A stretch of DNA of 64,000 bases, from assembly GCF_051020765.1 (NCBI RefSeq), contig NW_027469113.1:930001-994000 (forward strand), in the 5' to 3' direction. Source of the stretch: Lasioglossum baleicum. Its lineage: Eukaryota > Arthropoda > Insecta > Hymenoptera > Halictidae. A model generated the notes under the pieces. It saw only the letters and a list, made by a program, of their open reading frames with translations. It was not told the DNA's origin and did not search any database. Each line of letters opens with the position of its first letter. The first letter of the stretch is position 1. Below, piece after piece: positions 7,110-18,458 of this stretch. The translations under genes were made by a program, and so were the position numbers.

Positions 7110-9103
7110 TGTTACGTCGTCCGATGTACGACGTTGGCCTTGTACACACACTATGTATACAAGGTCTGATCTGCATAAGATCCATACACCGTCCCCTAGA
7201 CATAAGAGCATAGTATTAAGATCTCATTATTCTATTGTTCTAATCCTTATCTCCGTCTTTACCCATCACCATAACTTCACCTTGATCAACACCTTACCTC
7301 AGTTTCAACCCATCACCACGACACATAATGCAATAAAGTATTGCATCACTCTGGAAGCATCTAGAAGCTTCTAGAAACGTCGAGAAGTCCAAAGACTGCT
7401 GCATCAGCAGTCCCACGCTCGTAGAGGGCAATAGGACAGCCACGAGACTGCAGCGTCAGCAGAAATGCACGTGCAGTCCCCGGGAGCGAAGACGCTGCTG
7501 CGTCAGCGGTTCTCCCACTCCGACAACTGAAGAACAAAGAGACTGCAGCGTCAGCTATCCCCACTCCGAACGAAGGAGGCAAGGCAGAGCGGACGCTTGC
7601 ATCAGTCCGCCTCCATCTCGCGACTCGAGCAGTCCGCCTTCAGCCAGCGACTCGCACAGACGTGCCTACCTGGCCTCAGCCGCCAGTCCGGCTTCTTCCG
7701 ACTTCAAGAGCAGACGTGTTCAGTCTAGCTCCGCGAAAGTGAAGTGTGTCGATCCTTCACTCCTAATTCCAATTCCAATTCCAACTCTAACTCAACTCAA
7801 CTCAAGTCCTAATTCTCATACGTTATTCCTATAACATATTACAATATCCATTATTCATTAATCCAATTACTACTCCTATTATAATACTACTTACATATTG
7901 TATACCAGTGTACTTACCAGTTCTTATTTAATATATCGTTGTTATACCAGTGCTTCGATCTTGTTATTCTTGTGTTAGTTCAACACCATCTTCCAATTCA
8001 GTTCTTGCATCGAATATATTAAACTCGTGACATATCCGGACTTGGTCTAAAGTGCGCAGTGGAAACGCTGAGCCGCCAATAAGGAATTTGAAGCGAGTCA
8101 TAGAGAAGTTCTCGTGCCACGTCTAGAATTGGTCTAAAGAGCGCAGTGGAAACGCTGAGCCGCCACTATAGACGTGAAGCGAGTTAACTACCAAAAAGGT
8201 TAATAACAAGTGGAAGTTCATTTTCATTATATTATTAATATTCCATCATTACTATTCCTTACCCATGCGACGCCCACGTCGAGCGGGACGCAAGTATCAA
8301 CTTGCTAAATTGAGACGCGCGTTGAGAAATAAAGCGGTGCTCGATCAAATCATTGCCACTACCGAGTGGACAGAACTTCTAGGAACCACCGAGCACATTC
8401 CGTGTGACGCGTCCGATTACGTTTCTGTATACGGTTGCCCTTGCAGCCTTCCTAAAGAGGTCAACCACGCGGACCTCTCGCGAGCTCCGACGCCAGTTCT
8501 GCATCCGGTCGATCGTCCAGAGGTGATCGACATAGCCGACGACGACGACAGCCGAGACACGATCATCGTTCCCAGGGTCCGTTGCCGAATCATCAGTGAC
8601 GTTCCTCTGCCAACTCATCAACGTGTCGTCTTGCGGCCGGCATCCAAGGCCACTAATGTCGTCCCGAACCGAGCAGCAGCAACTCTGCCAGATCTTCCCC
8701 ACCTCGAGGACATCTGTATAGAAGATCCGATGTACGACACCTACTGCCAGTACCGCCAGTTCCTGCTGCAACACTATTATTAGGCGTTAATACAGCATTG
8801 CGGTGAGTCGTATAATGTCTTGTATAATTGCTGAATCCTGTAAACTCACCGTTTTCGTTGCATCATCTCGCGCGTGATTCTTGTCGGGACACTTCTTGTA
8901 ACCGCGTCGGACGTTCTCTTCTTGACTGCATCCATAGCAATATCGGTTGTCCTAGTGCATATGACAGCCCGCGGCTGTCTCGGCACGAAAGACCACTCCA
9001 CAATTAATCTTCATATCTCCACCGTCCGTCTGTCACTGTTCTTGAGTGCCATCCTTTTCTCTCTCTTGGTACCTGTAACAAAAACACAGTGACGGACGTG
9101 ACA
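7110..9103 (+). repeat. 5' LTR of E1 (1994 bp)
   Basis: TGTTACGTC...GACGTGACA termini. It has the same internal order as the E0 LTR but is longer by a short insertion near 7600-7680 and by extra bases near 9050. It contains an intact LTR ORF and is followed by the primer-binding site. Confidence 0.95.
8265..8783 (+). CDS. LTR-encoded 172-residue protein (E1 5' LTR)
   Basis: An intact copy of the LTR protein with the basic N-terminus, Cys cluster, SUMO-interaction-like VIDIADDDDS and conserved C-terminal tail. It differs from the E0 copy at a few residues (CSLP for CNPP, DRPE for DCPE, QHYY for QQYY). The two E1 LTR copies share these variants, as expected for LTRs made together. The antisense frame is cut to 131 codons here while the sense frame is intact, which supports the sense frame as the real one. 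It sits at the 3' half of the LTR, ahead of the GGTGAGT donor-like site. Confidence 0.75.
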   Translation: MRRPRRAGRKYQLAKLRRALRNKAVLDQIIATTEWTELLGTTEHIPCDASDYVSVYGCPCSLPKEVNHADLSRAPTPVLHPVDRPEVIDIADDDDSRDTIIVPRVRCRIISDVPLPTHQRVVLRPASKATNVVPNRAAATLPDLPHLEDICIEDPMYDTYCQYRQFLLQHYY

Positions 9104-9108
9104 AAATT

Positions 9109-9125
9109 TGGCGCAGTCGGTAGGA
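9109..9125 (+). promoter_or_regulatory. Primer-binding site of E1 (tRNA-Ser type)
   Basis: TGGCGCAGTCGGTAGGA lies 5 bases after the LTR end and is complementary to the 3' end of insect tRNA-Ser (ending ...CCGACTGCGCCA). This is the primer reported for Drosophila 17.6/297-type elements. The match was recalled, not searched. Confidence 0.8.
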
Positions 9126-9217
9126 CATCGAAGTGGTCGCCGATATTTGCATTAATAAGCCCCGACGCGTGTCAGTACGAAGTTCACATTTCTTAAATCC
9201 CATTTATATCTTTCAAA

Positions 9218-10089
9218 ATGTCTCGCCCAATCACGCGATCTCAAAAGGATCTCCGAGCAGATCCTAACGCAGACCTTCCTCCAATGACCGAGGAAGAGCT
9301 ACTCCTTTATGCGCAAGACCTCGCCCGTAGAGAGCAATATCTCAAAGAGGAAACTGATTTTATTGCCAAATTGCGTCTCAAATATGAAGAAGACGCACAA
9401 AACCAAAAGAATATGCTCGACGAAATACGAAAAGAGCTTCATAACATCCAAATCACGAGTCAAACCCTACGTCAACAATCGCCTACACCAGGCCCTAGTA
9501 ACGTCTCTAATATGCGGGAACCTTCACCGCCAGAGCCACGCGAAATCCCACAGTATGAACCTACTGGTAATTTCGCTCTAAAGCAAGCCGCCGAGCTTGT
9601 CCCTAGATTCGACGGAACTTCGTCTTCCGTCCTACAATTCATACGTGCATGCAAACGCGCGCGTGACACCGTACCGGCCACTGCAGAGCGTGCCCTCACG
9701 AAATTGCTCTGCAATAAACTCCACGATCGTGCTTATGCCGCTATAGAAGGCCAGCACATATTCACAATTTCTGCACTATGCGAGAAATTACGAACAGTAC
9801 TGGGCCCATACAAATTCGTTGACCAGTACCGTGGCGATCTCGCGAGTGTACTCCAAGCTCCAAACGAGCACATCTTAGACTTCATCAATCGCGTTAAAGA
9901 CCTTCGAACCGCGATTCAAGATGCCACAGATATTGGCCTTGATTACGAAGAACTAGATCGCTTCGTAGTAGATTGTTTTCTACGAGGTCTCCTTCCCCAG
10001 CTGCGTGCCGAAGTGCTTCATTGCCCTTCTCGAAATCCTGCCACTGTTTTCGAAGCAGCCATCTCTGCTTACAGGCAGTATGAGTCAGA
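9218..10089 (+). CDS. gag: Gag polyprotein, 5' part (E1), interrupted by E2
   Basis: It begins at ATG in the context CTTTCAAAATGTCTCGC after a leader of about 90 bases and encodes the N-terminal coiled-coil-rich region (residues 25-90) and most of the capsid-like domain. It stops at ...YRQYESD because E2 is inserted at CAGA (10086-10089). The remainder resumes at 26012. Joined, the frame would match the intact 452-residue Gag of E3, so the break is due only to the insertion. As the locus now stands, the reading frame runs into the E2 LTR and ends there after an unrelated tail. Confidence 0.9.
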
Positions 10090-12035
10090 TGTTACGTCGT
10101 CCGATGTACGACGTTGGCCTTGTACACACACTATGTATACAAGGTCTGATCTGCATAAGATCCATACACCGTCCCCTAGACATAAGAGCATAGTATTAAG
10201 ATCTCATTATTCTATTGTTCTAATCCTTATCTCCGTCTCTACCCATCACCATAACTTCACCTTGATCAACACCTTACCTCAGTTTCAACCCATCACCACG
10301 ACACATAATGCAATAAAGTATTGCATCACTCTGGAAGCATCTAGAAGCTTCTAGAAACGTCGAGAAGTCCAAAGACTGCTGCATCAGCAGTCCCACGCTC
10401 GTAGAGGGCAATAGGACAGCCACGAGACTGCAGCGTCAGCAGAAATGCACGTGCAGTCCCCGGGAGCGAAGACGCTGCTGCGTCAGCGGTTCTCCCACTC
10501 CGACGACTGAAGAACAAAGAGACTGCAGCGTCAGCCATCCCCACTCCGAACGAAGGAGGCAAGGCAGAGCGGACGCTTGCATCAGTCCGCCTTCAGCCAG
10601 CGACTCGCACAGACGTGCCTACCTGGCCTCAGCCGCCAGTCCGGCTTCAAGAGCAGACGTGTTCAGTCTAGCTCCGCGAAAGTGAAGTGTGTCGATCCTT
10701 CACTCCTAATTCCAATTCCAATTCCAACTCTAACTCAACTCAACTCAAGTCCTAATTCTCATACGTTATTCCTATAACATATTACAATATCCATTATTCA
10801 TTAATCCAATTACTACTCCTATTATAATATTACTTACATATTGTATACCAGTGTACTTACCAGTTCTTATTTAATATATCGTTGTAATACCAGTGCTTCG
10901 ATCTTGTTATTCTTGTGTTAGTTCAACACCATCCTCCAATTCAGTTCTTGCATCGAATATATTAAACTCGTGACATATCCGGACTTGGTCTAAAGTGCGC
11001 AGTGGAAACGCTGAGCCGCCAATAAGGAATTTGAAGCGAGTCATAGAGAAGTTCTCGTGCCACGTCTAGAATTGGTCTAAAGTGCGCAGTGGAAACGCTG
11101 AGCCGCCACTATAGACGTGAAGCGAGTTAACTACCAAAAAGGTTAATAACAAATGGAAGTTCATTTTCATTATATTATTAATATTCCATCATTACTATTC
11201 CTTACCCATGCGACGCCCACGTCGAGCGGGACGCAAGTATCAACTTGCTAAATTGAGACGCGCGTTGAGAAATAAAGCGGTGCTCGATCAAATCATTGCC
11301 ACTACCGAGTGGACCGAACTTCTGGGAACCACCGAGCACATTCCGTGTGACGCGTCCGATTACGTTTCTGTATACGGTTGCCCTTGCAACCCTCCTAAAG
11401 AGGTCAACCACGCGGACCTCTCGCGAGCTCCGACGCCAGTTCTGCATCCGGTCGATTGTCCAGAGGTGATAGACATAGCCGACGACGACGACAGCCGAGA
11501 CACGATCATCGTTCCCAGGGTCCGTTGCCGAATCATCAGTGACGTCCCTCTGCCAACTCATCAACGTGTCGTCTTGCGGCCAGCATCCAAGGCCACTAAC
11601 GTCGTCCCGAACCGAGCAGCAGCAACTCTGCCAGATCTTCCCCACCTCGAGGACATCTGTATAGAAGACCCGATGTACGACACCTACTGCCAGTACCGCC
11701 AGTTCCTGCTGCAACAATATTATTAGGCGTTAATTCAGCATTGCGGTGAGTCGTATAATGTCTTGTATAATTGCTGAATCCTGTAAACTCACCGTTTTCG
11801 TTGCATCACCTCGCGCGTGATTCTTGTCGGACACTTCTTGTAACCGCGTCGGACGTTCTTTTCTTGACTGCATCCATAGCAATATCGGTTGTCCTAGTGC
11901 ATATGACAGCCCGCGGCTGTCTCGGCACGAAAGACCACTCCTCATTTTAATCATAATATCTCAACCGTCCGTCTGTCACTGTTCTCTTTTCTCTCTCTTG
12001 GTACCTGTAACAAAAACACAGTGACGGACGTGACA
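10090..12035 (+). repeat. 5' LTR of E2 (1946 bp)
   Basis: TGTTACGTC...GACGTGACA termini. It contains the terminal hairpin, motif cluster, direct repeats, intact LTR ORF and donor-like site, and is followed by the primer-binding site at 12040. Confidence 0.95.
11208..11726 (+). CDS. LTR-encoded 172-residue protein (E2 5' LTR)
   Basis: Intact copy, identical in protein to the E0 and E3 versions over the parts compared. It keeps the basic N-terminus, CDASDYVSVYGCPC, the SUMO-interaction-like motif at residues 87-96 and the LEDICIEDP...QQYY tail. The E2 3' LTR copy differs from it by one residue (Pro to Ser in SRAPTP), one of the two substitutions separating the E2 LTRs. Confidence 0.75.
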   Translation: MRRPRRAGRKYQLAKLRRALRNKAVLDQIIATTEWTELLGTTEHIPCDASDYVSVYGCPCNPPKEVNHADLSRAPTPVLHPVDCPEVIDIADDDDSRDTIIVPRVRCRIISDVPLPTHQRVVLRPASKATNVVPNRAAATLPDLPHLEDICIEDPMYDTYCQYRQFLLQQYY

Positions 12036-12039
12036 AATT

Positions 12040-12056
12040 TGGCGCAGTCGGTAGGA
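12040..12056 (+). promoter_or_regulatory. Primer-binding site of E2 (tRNA-Ser type)
   Basis: TGGCGCAGTCGGTAGGA starts 5 bases after the LTR end, identical to the E1 and E3 sites. Confidence 0.8.
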
Positions 12057-12148
12057 CATCGAAGTGGTCGCCGATATTTGCATTGATAAGCCCCGACGCG
12101 TGTCAGTGCGAAGTTCACATTTCTTAAATCCCATTCATATCTTTCAAA

Positions 12149-13507
12149 ATGTCTCGCCCAATCACGCGATCTCAAAGGGATCTCCAAGCAGATCCTAACG
12201 CAGACCTTCCCCCAATGACCGAGGAAGAGCTACTCCTATACGCACAAGACCTCGCCCGTAGAGAGCACTATCTCAAAGAAGAAACTGATTTTATTGCCAA
12301 ATTGCGTCTCAAATATGAAGAAGACGCACAAAACCAAAAGAATATGCTCGACGAAATACGAAAAGAGCTTCATAACATCCAAATCACGAGTCAAACCCTA
12401 CGTCAACAATCGCCTACACCAGGCCCTAGTAACGTCTCTAATATGCGGGAACCTTCACCGCCAGAGCCACGCGAAATCCCACAGTATGAACCTACTGGCA
12501 ATTTCGCTCTAAAACAAGCCGCCGAGCTTGTCCCTAGATTCGACGGAACTTCGTCTTCCGTCCTACAATTCATACGTGCATGCAAACGCGCGCGTGACAC
12601 CGTACCGGCCACTGCAGAGCGTGCCCTCACGAAATTGCTCTGCAATAAACTCCACGATCGTGCTTATGCCGCTATAGAAGGCCAGCACATATTCACAATT
12701 TCTGCACTATGCGAGAAATTACGAACAGTACTGGGCCCATACAAATTCGTTGACCAGTACCGTGGCGATCTCGCGAGTGTACTCCAAGCTCCAAACGAGC
12801 ACATCTTAGACTTCATCAATCGCGTTAAAGACCTTCGAACCGCGATTCAAGATGCCACAGATATTGGCCTTGATTACGAAGAACTAGATCGCTTCGTAGT
12901 AGATTGTTTTCTACGAGGTCTCCTTCCCCAGCTGCGTGCCGAAGTGCTTCATTGCCCTTCGCGAAATCCTGCCACTGTTTTCGAAGCAGCCATCTCTGCT
13001 TACAGGCAGTATGAGTCAGACCAGACTCGTCGACGAGAACTGATCCGCGAAGAAAAACGAGTCAGCTTCTCTGATAACCGGCCGTATCGCCAGCGTTCCA
13101 CGTACGAGTCCGCTCGTGACATTCCAGAGCGAACTCAAGAACGCCGCGATAACAGACCGGACTCGTCTCAGCAGTCCTCGAGAAACTTAAACCGGGACTC
13201 TTATCGCTCCCCGACGCCGCAACGGCGATGGGAAAATAATCCTCGCGACCAAAACACGTACCGCGATGGTCGCACAGATCGCCCTTCAAGCTCTAACAAA
13301 TTTTGCAACTACTGCAAAGTCCCCGGGCACGATATTCACGAGTGCCGTAAGCGCGCTTTTAATAATAATAGGAGGTCGGGAAACGAGTCCGGCCTCCCGA
13401 CCGAAGCCAACCCCAGGCGGGAGGCCGCATCTTCAACTCAAACTACAGCCCGCACCCAAACAGCTATCCGGACGAACGACCAGTCCGACGATTCGTCTCA
13501 GCAGTAA
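12149..13507 (+). CDS. gag: Gag polyprotein, full length, 452 aa (E2)
   Basis: Complete Gag. The N-terminal third is highly charged and probably coiled coil (about residues 25-90), followed by a Pro/Ser-rich hinge. The capsid-like retrotransposon Gag domain spans about 110-310, with motifs FDGTSSSVLQFIRACKR and DFINRVKDLRTAI. An Arg-rich linker leads to a single CCHC knuckle, CNYCKVPGHDIHEC, at 386-399, and a Ser/Thr/Gln-rich tail. It would assemble particles and bind element RNA. The start is the first ATG after the leader. The stop lies within the overlap with the protease frame (13372 onward). It differs from E3 Gag at scattered residues only. Confidence 0.92.
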   Translation: MSRPITRSQRDLQADPNADLPPMTEEELLLYAQDLARREHYLKEETDFIAKLRLKYEEDAQNQKNMLDEIRKELHNIQITSQTLRQQSPTPGPSNVSNMREPSPPEPREIPQYEPTGNFALKQAAELVPRFDGTSSSVLQFIRACKRARDTVPATAERALTKLLCNKLHDRAYAAIEGQHIFTISALCEKLRTVLGPYKFVDQYRGDLASVLQAPNEHILDFINRVKDLRTAIQDATDIGLDYEELDRFVVDCFLRGLLPQLRAEVLHCPSRNPATVFEAAISAYRQYESDQTRRRELIREEKRVSFSDNRPYRQRSTYESARDIPERTQERRDNRPDSSQQSSRNLNRDSYRSPTPQRRWENNPRDQNTYRDGRTDRPSSSNKFCNYCKVPGHDIHECRKRAFNNNRRSGNESGLPTEANPRREAASSTQTTARTQTAIRTNDQSDDSSQQ

Positions 13508-15023
13508 ATCTTGCTGCAGACTCACCAATTCCGCGCGTAAAAATCTCCGCCCCTCAATTACAAAAGAAGTGTGAATTTTTGTTGGACACGGGTTCGGAGA
13601 TCAATTTAATTCGTGCGTCAAGTCTAGAACCAAATCTACCTATAGATTATACGGACACTATAGAAGTCCAAGGAATAACCGAGGGATCCATTCCAACTCT
13701 CGGTCAAATTAAAATACACTTACAGGGTCAAAACCCTATCGAATTTCATGTCTTGGAAGAAAACTTCCCAATTAACATCGACGGAATCCTCGGTTCTCCC
13801 TTCTTCAGAACAGGAGCCGAGATCTCCTTTGCGAATGAATACATTACGATAGGAAACATTCGGGTTCCCTTCTCGAACCCTTGCGCGCCCACGGCTGAGC
13901 CTCGCGATAAATTGGCAGCAGAGGTTATTTCAATGCCTTCGTCTATGACCAACGATCTCGTTAAAACTCTAGCCGCCAAGCGTGAGGAACATTCGGCAAG
14001 GAACGTTCGAGTGTCTTCCTCAAATCCTCGTGCACCCGCGGTCAGACCTTGCAGAGCTCCGGTGACGGAGGTTATTTCAATGCCTCCTCGGGATTCGATC
14101 GAGTGCTCCCTAGAGAAAAACGCCGTGAAAAGCCGGCCGGAATCGAAGGAGACTCGAGAGATATCGGAGTACACTGCGAGAAGTCGGGTCGTGGAGCGTG
14201 AGGATCGAGTCCGAACAAAGACTCCTCCGAAATCCGAAGAATTCGTCCTCGAACCTCGTACCGTTGCGTGCATAGCGGTCGACGTCGAGGGACCTAAACA
14301 GGGATATATCCGCCGTGTTAATGTAGCGCCGGATGTATTCCTGGGTGACTGCGTCGTCACCAATCGTAAAGGCAAAGCGAGCCTCCGGTGTTTTAACACC
14401 TCGTCGGAAAGAGTTTCATTTCGATTGCCCCCATTGGAGATGGAAGAAATCGAGTCGTACTCTTTCGACCTTTCTAATTCCGGGAACCATCCCGACGCAT
14501 TCGGTAACCATCCCGACCTTTCTACTTCCGGGTATCATCCCGACGCATTCGGTAACCATCCCGACCTTTCTAATTCCGGGTACCATCCCGACGTATTCGG
14601 TAACCATCCCGACCATTCTACTTCCGGGTATCATCCCGACGCATTCGGTAACCATCCCGACCTTTCTAATTCCGGGAACCATCCCGACGTATTCGGTAAC
14701 CATCCCGACCATTCTACTTCCGGGTATCATCCCGACGCATTCGGTAACCATCCCGACATTACTAACTCCGGTAACCAGCCCGATTCTTATACTAACTCCG
14801 GTAACCAGCCCGATTCTTATTCTAACTCCGGTAACCAGCCCGATTCTTATTCTAACCCCGGTAACCAGCCCGATCCTTATTCTAACTCCGGTAACCAGCC
14901 CGATCAATTCCAAGACCAACTCCATTCCTACGACAATCAAAGATCTTCAAGACCCATATGTAAGCAGGTCTGTTCCATATTGCACAATAAATCCAGCGAC
15001 AGTTCTAAACCAGAGAAGGATAT
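13372..15023 (+). CDS. Protease and pol stub, 5' part (E2), interrupted by E3
   Basis: This -1 frame overlaps gag and encodes the retropepsin (LLDTGSEINLIRAS, ILGSPFF), a linker resembling the stretch before reverse transcriptase, and the minisatellite. It is interrupted at SKPEKDI by E3 at ATAT (15020-15023); the frame resumes at 23260 with the integrase tail. In the uninterrupted element the frame would be continuous, as it is in E1. Reverse transcriptase, RNase H and integrase core are absent, so the element must rely on enzymes from another element. Confidence 0.8.
14478..14908 (+). repeat. Coding minisatellite (E2)
   Basis: Six 16-residue units (SGYHPDAFGNHPDLSN type, some with DHST) followed by five 10-residue units (SGNQPDSYSN type). 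The frame is kept throughout. Confidence 0.9.
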
Positions 15024-16989
15024 TGTTACGTCGTCCGATGTACGACGTTGGCCTTGTACACACACTATGTATACAAGGTCTGATCTGCATAAGATCCATA
15101 CACCGTCCCCTAGACATAAGAGCATAGTATTAAGATCTCATTATTCTATTGTTCTAATCCTTATCTCCGTCTCTACCCATCACCATAACTTCACATTGAT
15201 CAACACCTTACCTCAGTTTCAACCCATCACCACGACACATAATGCAATAAAGTATTGCATCACTCTGGAAGCATCTAGAAGCTTCTAGAAACGTCGAGAA
15301 GTCCAAAGACTGCTGCATCAGCAGTCCCACGCTCGTAGAGGGCAATAGGACAGCCACGAGACTGCAGCGTCAGCAGAAATGCACGTGCAGTCCCCGGGAG
15401 CGAAGACGCTGCTGCGTCAGCGGTTCTCCCACTCCGACGACTGAAGAACAAAGAGACTGCAGCGTCAGCTATCCCCACTCCGAACGAAGGAGGCAAGGCA
15501 GAGCAGGCGCTTGCATCAGTCCGCCTCCAGACAGCGACTCGAACGGTCCGCTCCAAGCGAGCGACTCGCACGGACGTGCCAGTCCGGCTTCTTCCGACTT
15601 CAAGAGCAGACGTGTTCAGTCTAGCTCCGCGAAAGTGAAGTGTGTCGATCCTTCACTCCTAATTCCAATTCCAATTCCAACTCTAACTCAACTCAACTCA
15701 AGTCCTAATTCTCATACGTTATTCCTATAACATATTACAATATCCATTATTCATTAATCCAATTACTACTCCTATTATAATACTACTTACATATTGTATA
15801 CCAGTGTACTTACCAGTTCTTATTTAATATATCGTTGTTATACCAGTGCTTCGATCTTGTTATTCTTGTGTTAGTTCAACACCATCTTCCAATTCAGTTC
15901 TTGCATCGAATATATTAAACTCGTGACATATCCGGACTTGGTCTAAAGTGCGCAGTGGAAACGCTGAGCCGCCAATAAGGAATTTGAAGCGAGTCATAGA
16001 GAAGTTCTCGTGCCACGTCTAGAATTGGTCTAAAGAGCGCAGTGGAAACGCTGAGCCGCCACTATAGACGTGAAGCGAGTTAACTACCAAAAAGGTTAAT
16101 AACAAGTGGAAGTTCATTTTCATTATATTATTAATATTCCATCATTACTATTCCTTACCCATGCGACGCCCACGTCGAGCGGGACGCAAGTATCAACTTG
16201 CTAAATTGAGACGCGCGTTGAGAAATAAAGCGGTGCTCGATCAAATCATTGCCACTACCGAGTGGACCGAACTTCTGGGAACCACCGAGCACATTCCGTG
16301 TGACGCGTCCGATTACGTTTCTGTATACGGTTGCCCTTGCAACCCTCCTAAAGAGGTCAACCACGCGGACCTCTCGCGAGCTCCGACGCCAGTTCTGCAT
16401 CCGGTCGATTGTCCAGAGGTGATCGACATAGCCGACGACGACGACAGCCGAGACACGATCATCGTTCCCAGGGTCCGTTGCCGAATCATCAGTGACGTCC
16501 CTCTGCCAACTCATCAACGTGTCGTCTTGCGGCCAGCATCCAAGGCCACTAATGTCGTCCCGAACCGAGCAGCAGCAACTCTGCCAGATCTTCCCCACCT
16601 CGAGGACATCTGTATAGAAGACCCGATGTACGACACCTACTGTCAGTACCGCCAGTTCCTGCTGCAACAATATTATTAGGCGTTAATACAGCATTGCGGT
16701 GAGTCGTATAATGTCTTGTATAATTGCTGAATCCTGTAAACTCACCGTTCTCGTTGCATCATCTCGCGCGTGATTCTTGTCGGGACACTTCTTGTAACCG
16801 CGTCGGACGTTCTCTTCTTGACTGCATCCATAGCAATATCGGTTGTCCTAGTGCATATGACAGCCCGCGGCTGTCTCGGCACGAAAGACCACTCCTCATT
16901 TTAATCTTCATATCTCAACCGTCCGTCTGTCACTGTTCTCTTTTCTCTCTCCTGGTACCTGTAACAAAAACACAGTGACGGACGTGACA
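15024..16989 (+). repeat. 5' LTR of E3 (1966 bp)
   Basis: TGTTACGTC...GACGTGACA termini, with the same internal order of elements as the E0 LTR. It is followed by the primer-binding site at 16994. Confidence 0.96.
16161..16679 (+). CDS. LTR-encoded 172-residue protein (E3 5' LTR)
   Basis: Intact and identical in protein to the E0 copy. If transcription starts in U3 upstream of the AATAAA at about 250 bases into the LTR, this ORF would be the first long frame of the full-length RNA, ahead of gag by about 420 bases. That inference depends on the unmapped transcription start. The GGTGAGT 18 bases after its stop would then lie in the RNA leader. Confidence 0.75.
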   Translation: MRRPRRAGRKYQLAKLRRALRNKAVLDQIIATTEWTELLGTTEHIPCDASDYVSVYGCPCNPPKEVNHADLSRAPTPVLHPVDCPEVIDIADDDDSRDTIIVPRVRCRIISDVPLPTHQRVVLRPASKATNVVPNRAAATLPDLPHLEDICIEDPMYDTYCQYRQFLLQQYY

Positions 16990-16993
16990 AATT

Positions 16994-17010
16994 TGGCGCA
17001 GTCGGTAGGA
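16994..17010 (+). promoter_or_regulatory. Primer-binding site of E3 (tRNA-Ser type)
   Basis: TGGCGCAGTCGGTAGGA, 5 bases after the LTR end, complementary to the tRNA-Ser 3' end. Confidence 0.8.
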
Positions 17011-17099
17011 CATCGAAGTGGTCGCCGATATTTGCATTAATAAGCCGACGCGTGTCAGTGCGAAATTCACATTTCTAAATCCCATTCATATCTTTCAAA

Positions 17100-18458
17100 A
17101 TGTCTCGCCCAATCACGCGATCTCAAAGGGATCTCCAAGCAGATCCTAACGCAGACCTTCCCCCAATGACCGAGGAAGAGTTACTCCTTTATGCACAAGA
17201 CCTCGCCCGTAGAGAGCAATATCTCAAAGAAGAAACTGATTTTATTGCCAAATTGCGTCTCAAATATGAAGAAGACGCACAAAACCAAAAGAATATGCTC
17301 GACGAAATACGAAAAGAGCTTCATAACATCCAAATCACGAGTCAAACCCTACGTCAACAAACGCCTACACCAGGCCCTAGTAACGTCTCTAATATGCGGG
17401 AACCTTCACCGCCAGAGCCACGCGAAATCCCACAGTATGAACCTACTGGCAATTTCGCTCTAAAACAAGCCGCCGAGCTTGTCCCTAGATTCGACGGAAC
17501 TTCGTCTTCCGTCCTACAATTCATACGTGCATGCAAACGCGCGCGTGACACCGTACCGGCCACTGCAGAGCGTGCCCTCACGAAATTGCTCTGCAATAAA
17601 CTCCACGATCGTGCTTATGCCGCTATAGAAGGCCAGCACATATTCACAATTTCTGCACTATGCGAGAAATTACGAACAGTACTGGGCCCATACAAATTCG
17701 TTGACCAGTACCGTGGCGATCTCGCGAGTGTACTCCAAGCTCCAAACGAGCACATCTTAGACTTCATCAATCGCGTTAAAGACCTTCGAACCGCGATTCA
17801 AGATGCCACAGATATTGGCCTTGATTACGAAGAACTAGATCGCTTCGTAGTAGATTGTTTTCTACGAGGTCTCCTTCCCCAGCTGCGTGCCGAAGTGCTT
17901 CATTGCCCTTCGCGAAATCCTGCCACTGTTTTCGAAGCAGCCATCTCTGCTTACAGGCAGTATGAGTCAGACCAGACTCGTCGACGAGAATTGATCCGCG
18001 AAGAAAAACGAGTCAGCTTCTCTGATAACCGGCCGTATCGCCCGCGTTCCACGTACGAGTCCCCTCGTGACATTCCAGAGCGAACTCAAGAACGCCGCGA
18101 TAACAGACCGGACTTGTCTCAGCAGTCCTCGAGAAACTCAAACCGGGACTCTTATCGCTCCCCGACGCCGCAACGGCGATGGGAAAATAATCCTCGCGAC
18201 CCAAACACGTACCGCGATGGTCGCACAGATCGCCCCTCAAGCCCTAACAAATTTTGCAACTACTGCAAAGTCCCCGGGCACGATATTCACGAGTGCCGTA
18301 AGCGCGCTTTTAATAATAATAGGAGGTCGGGAAACGAGTCCGGCCTCCCGACCGAAGCCAACCCCAGGCGGGAGGCCGCATCTTCAACTCAAACTACAGC
18401 CCGCACCCAAACAGCTATCCGGACGAACGACCAGTCCGACGATTCGTCTCAGCAGTAA
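17100..18458 (+). CDS. gag: Gag polyprotein, full length, 452 aa (E3)
   Basis: Intact Gag with an N-terminal coiled-coil region, a Pro/Ser hinge at about 80-105, capsid-like domain at about 110-310, Arg-rich linker (RRRELIREEKR and following), and CCHC knuckle CNYCKVPGHDIHEC at residues 386-399. The ATG lies about 90 bases after the primer-binding site, in context TTTCAAAATGTC. The protease frame opens at 18323, giving a 136-base overlap in the -1 frame. The homologous Gag of the C family (35893-37200) is 435 residues with the same knuckle pattern. Essentially identical to the E0 Gag over the shared part. Confidence 0.93.
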   Translation: MSRPITRSQRDLQADPNADLPPMTEEELLLYAQDLARREQYLKEETDFIAKLRLKYEEDAQNQKNMLDEIRKELHNIQITSQTLRQQTPTPGPSNVSNMREPSPPEPREIPQYEPTGNFALKQAAELVPRFDGTSSSVLQFIRACKRARDTVPATAERALTKLLCNKLHDRAYAAIEGQHIFTISALCEKLRTVLGPYKFVDQYRGDLASVLQAPNEHILDFINRVKDLRTAIQDATDIGLDYEELDRFVVDCFLRGLLPQLRAEVLHCPSRNPATVFEAAISAYRQYESDQTRRRELIREEKRVSFSDNRPYRPRSTYESPRDIPERTQERRDNRPDLSQQSSRNSNRDSYRSPTPQRRWENNPRDPNTYRDGRTDRPSSPNKFCNYCKVPGHDIHECRKRAFNNNRRSGNESGLPTEANPRREAASSTQTTARTQTAIRTNDQSDDSSQQ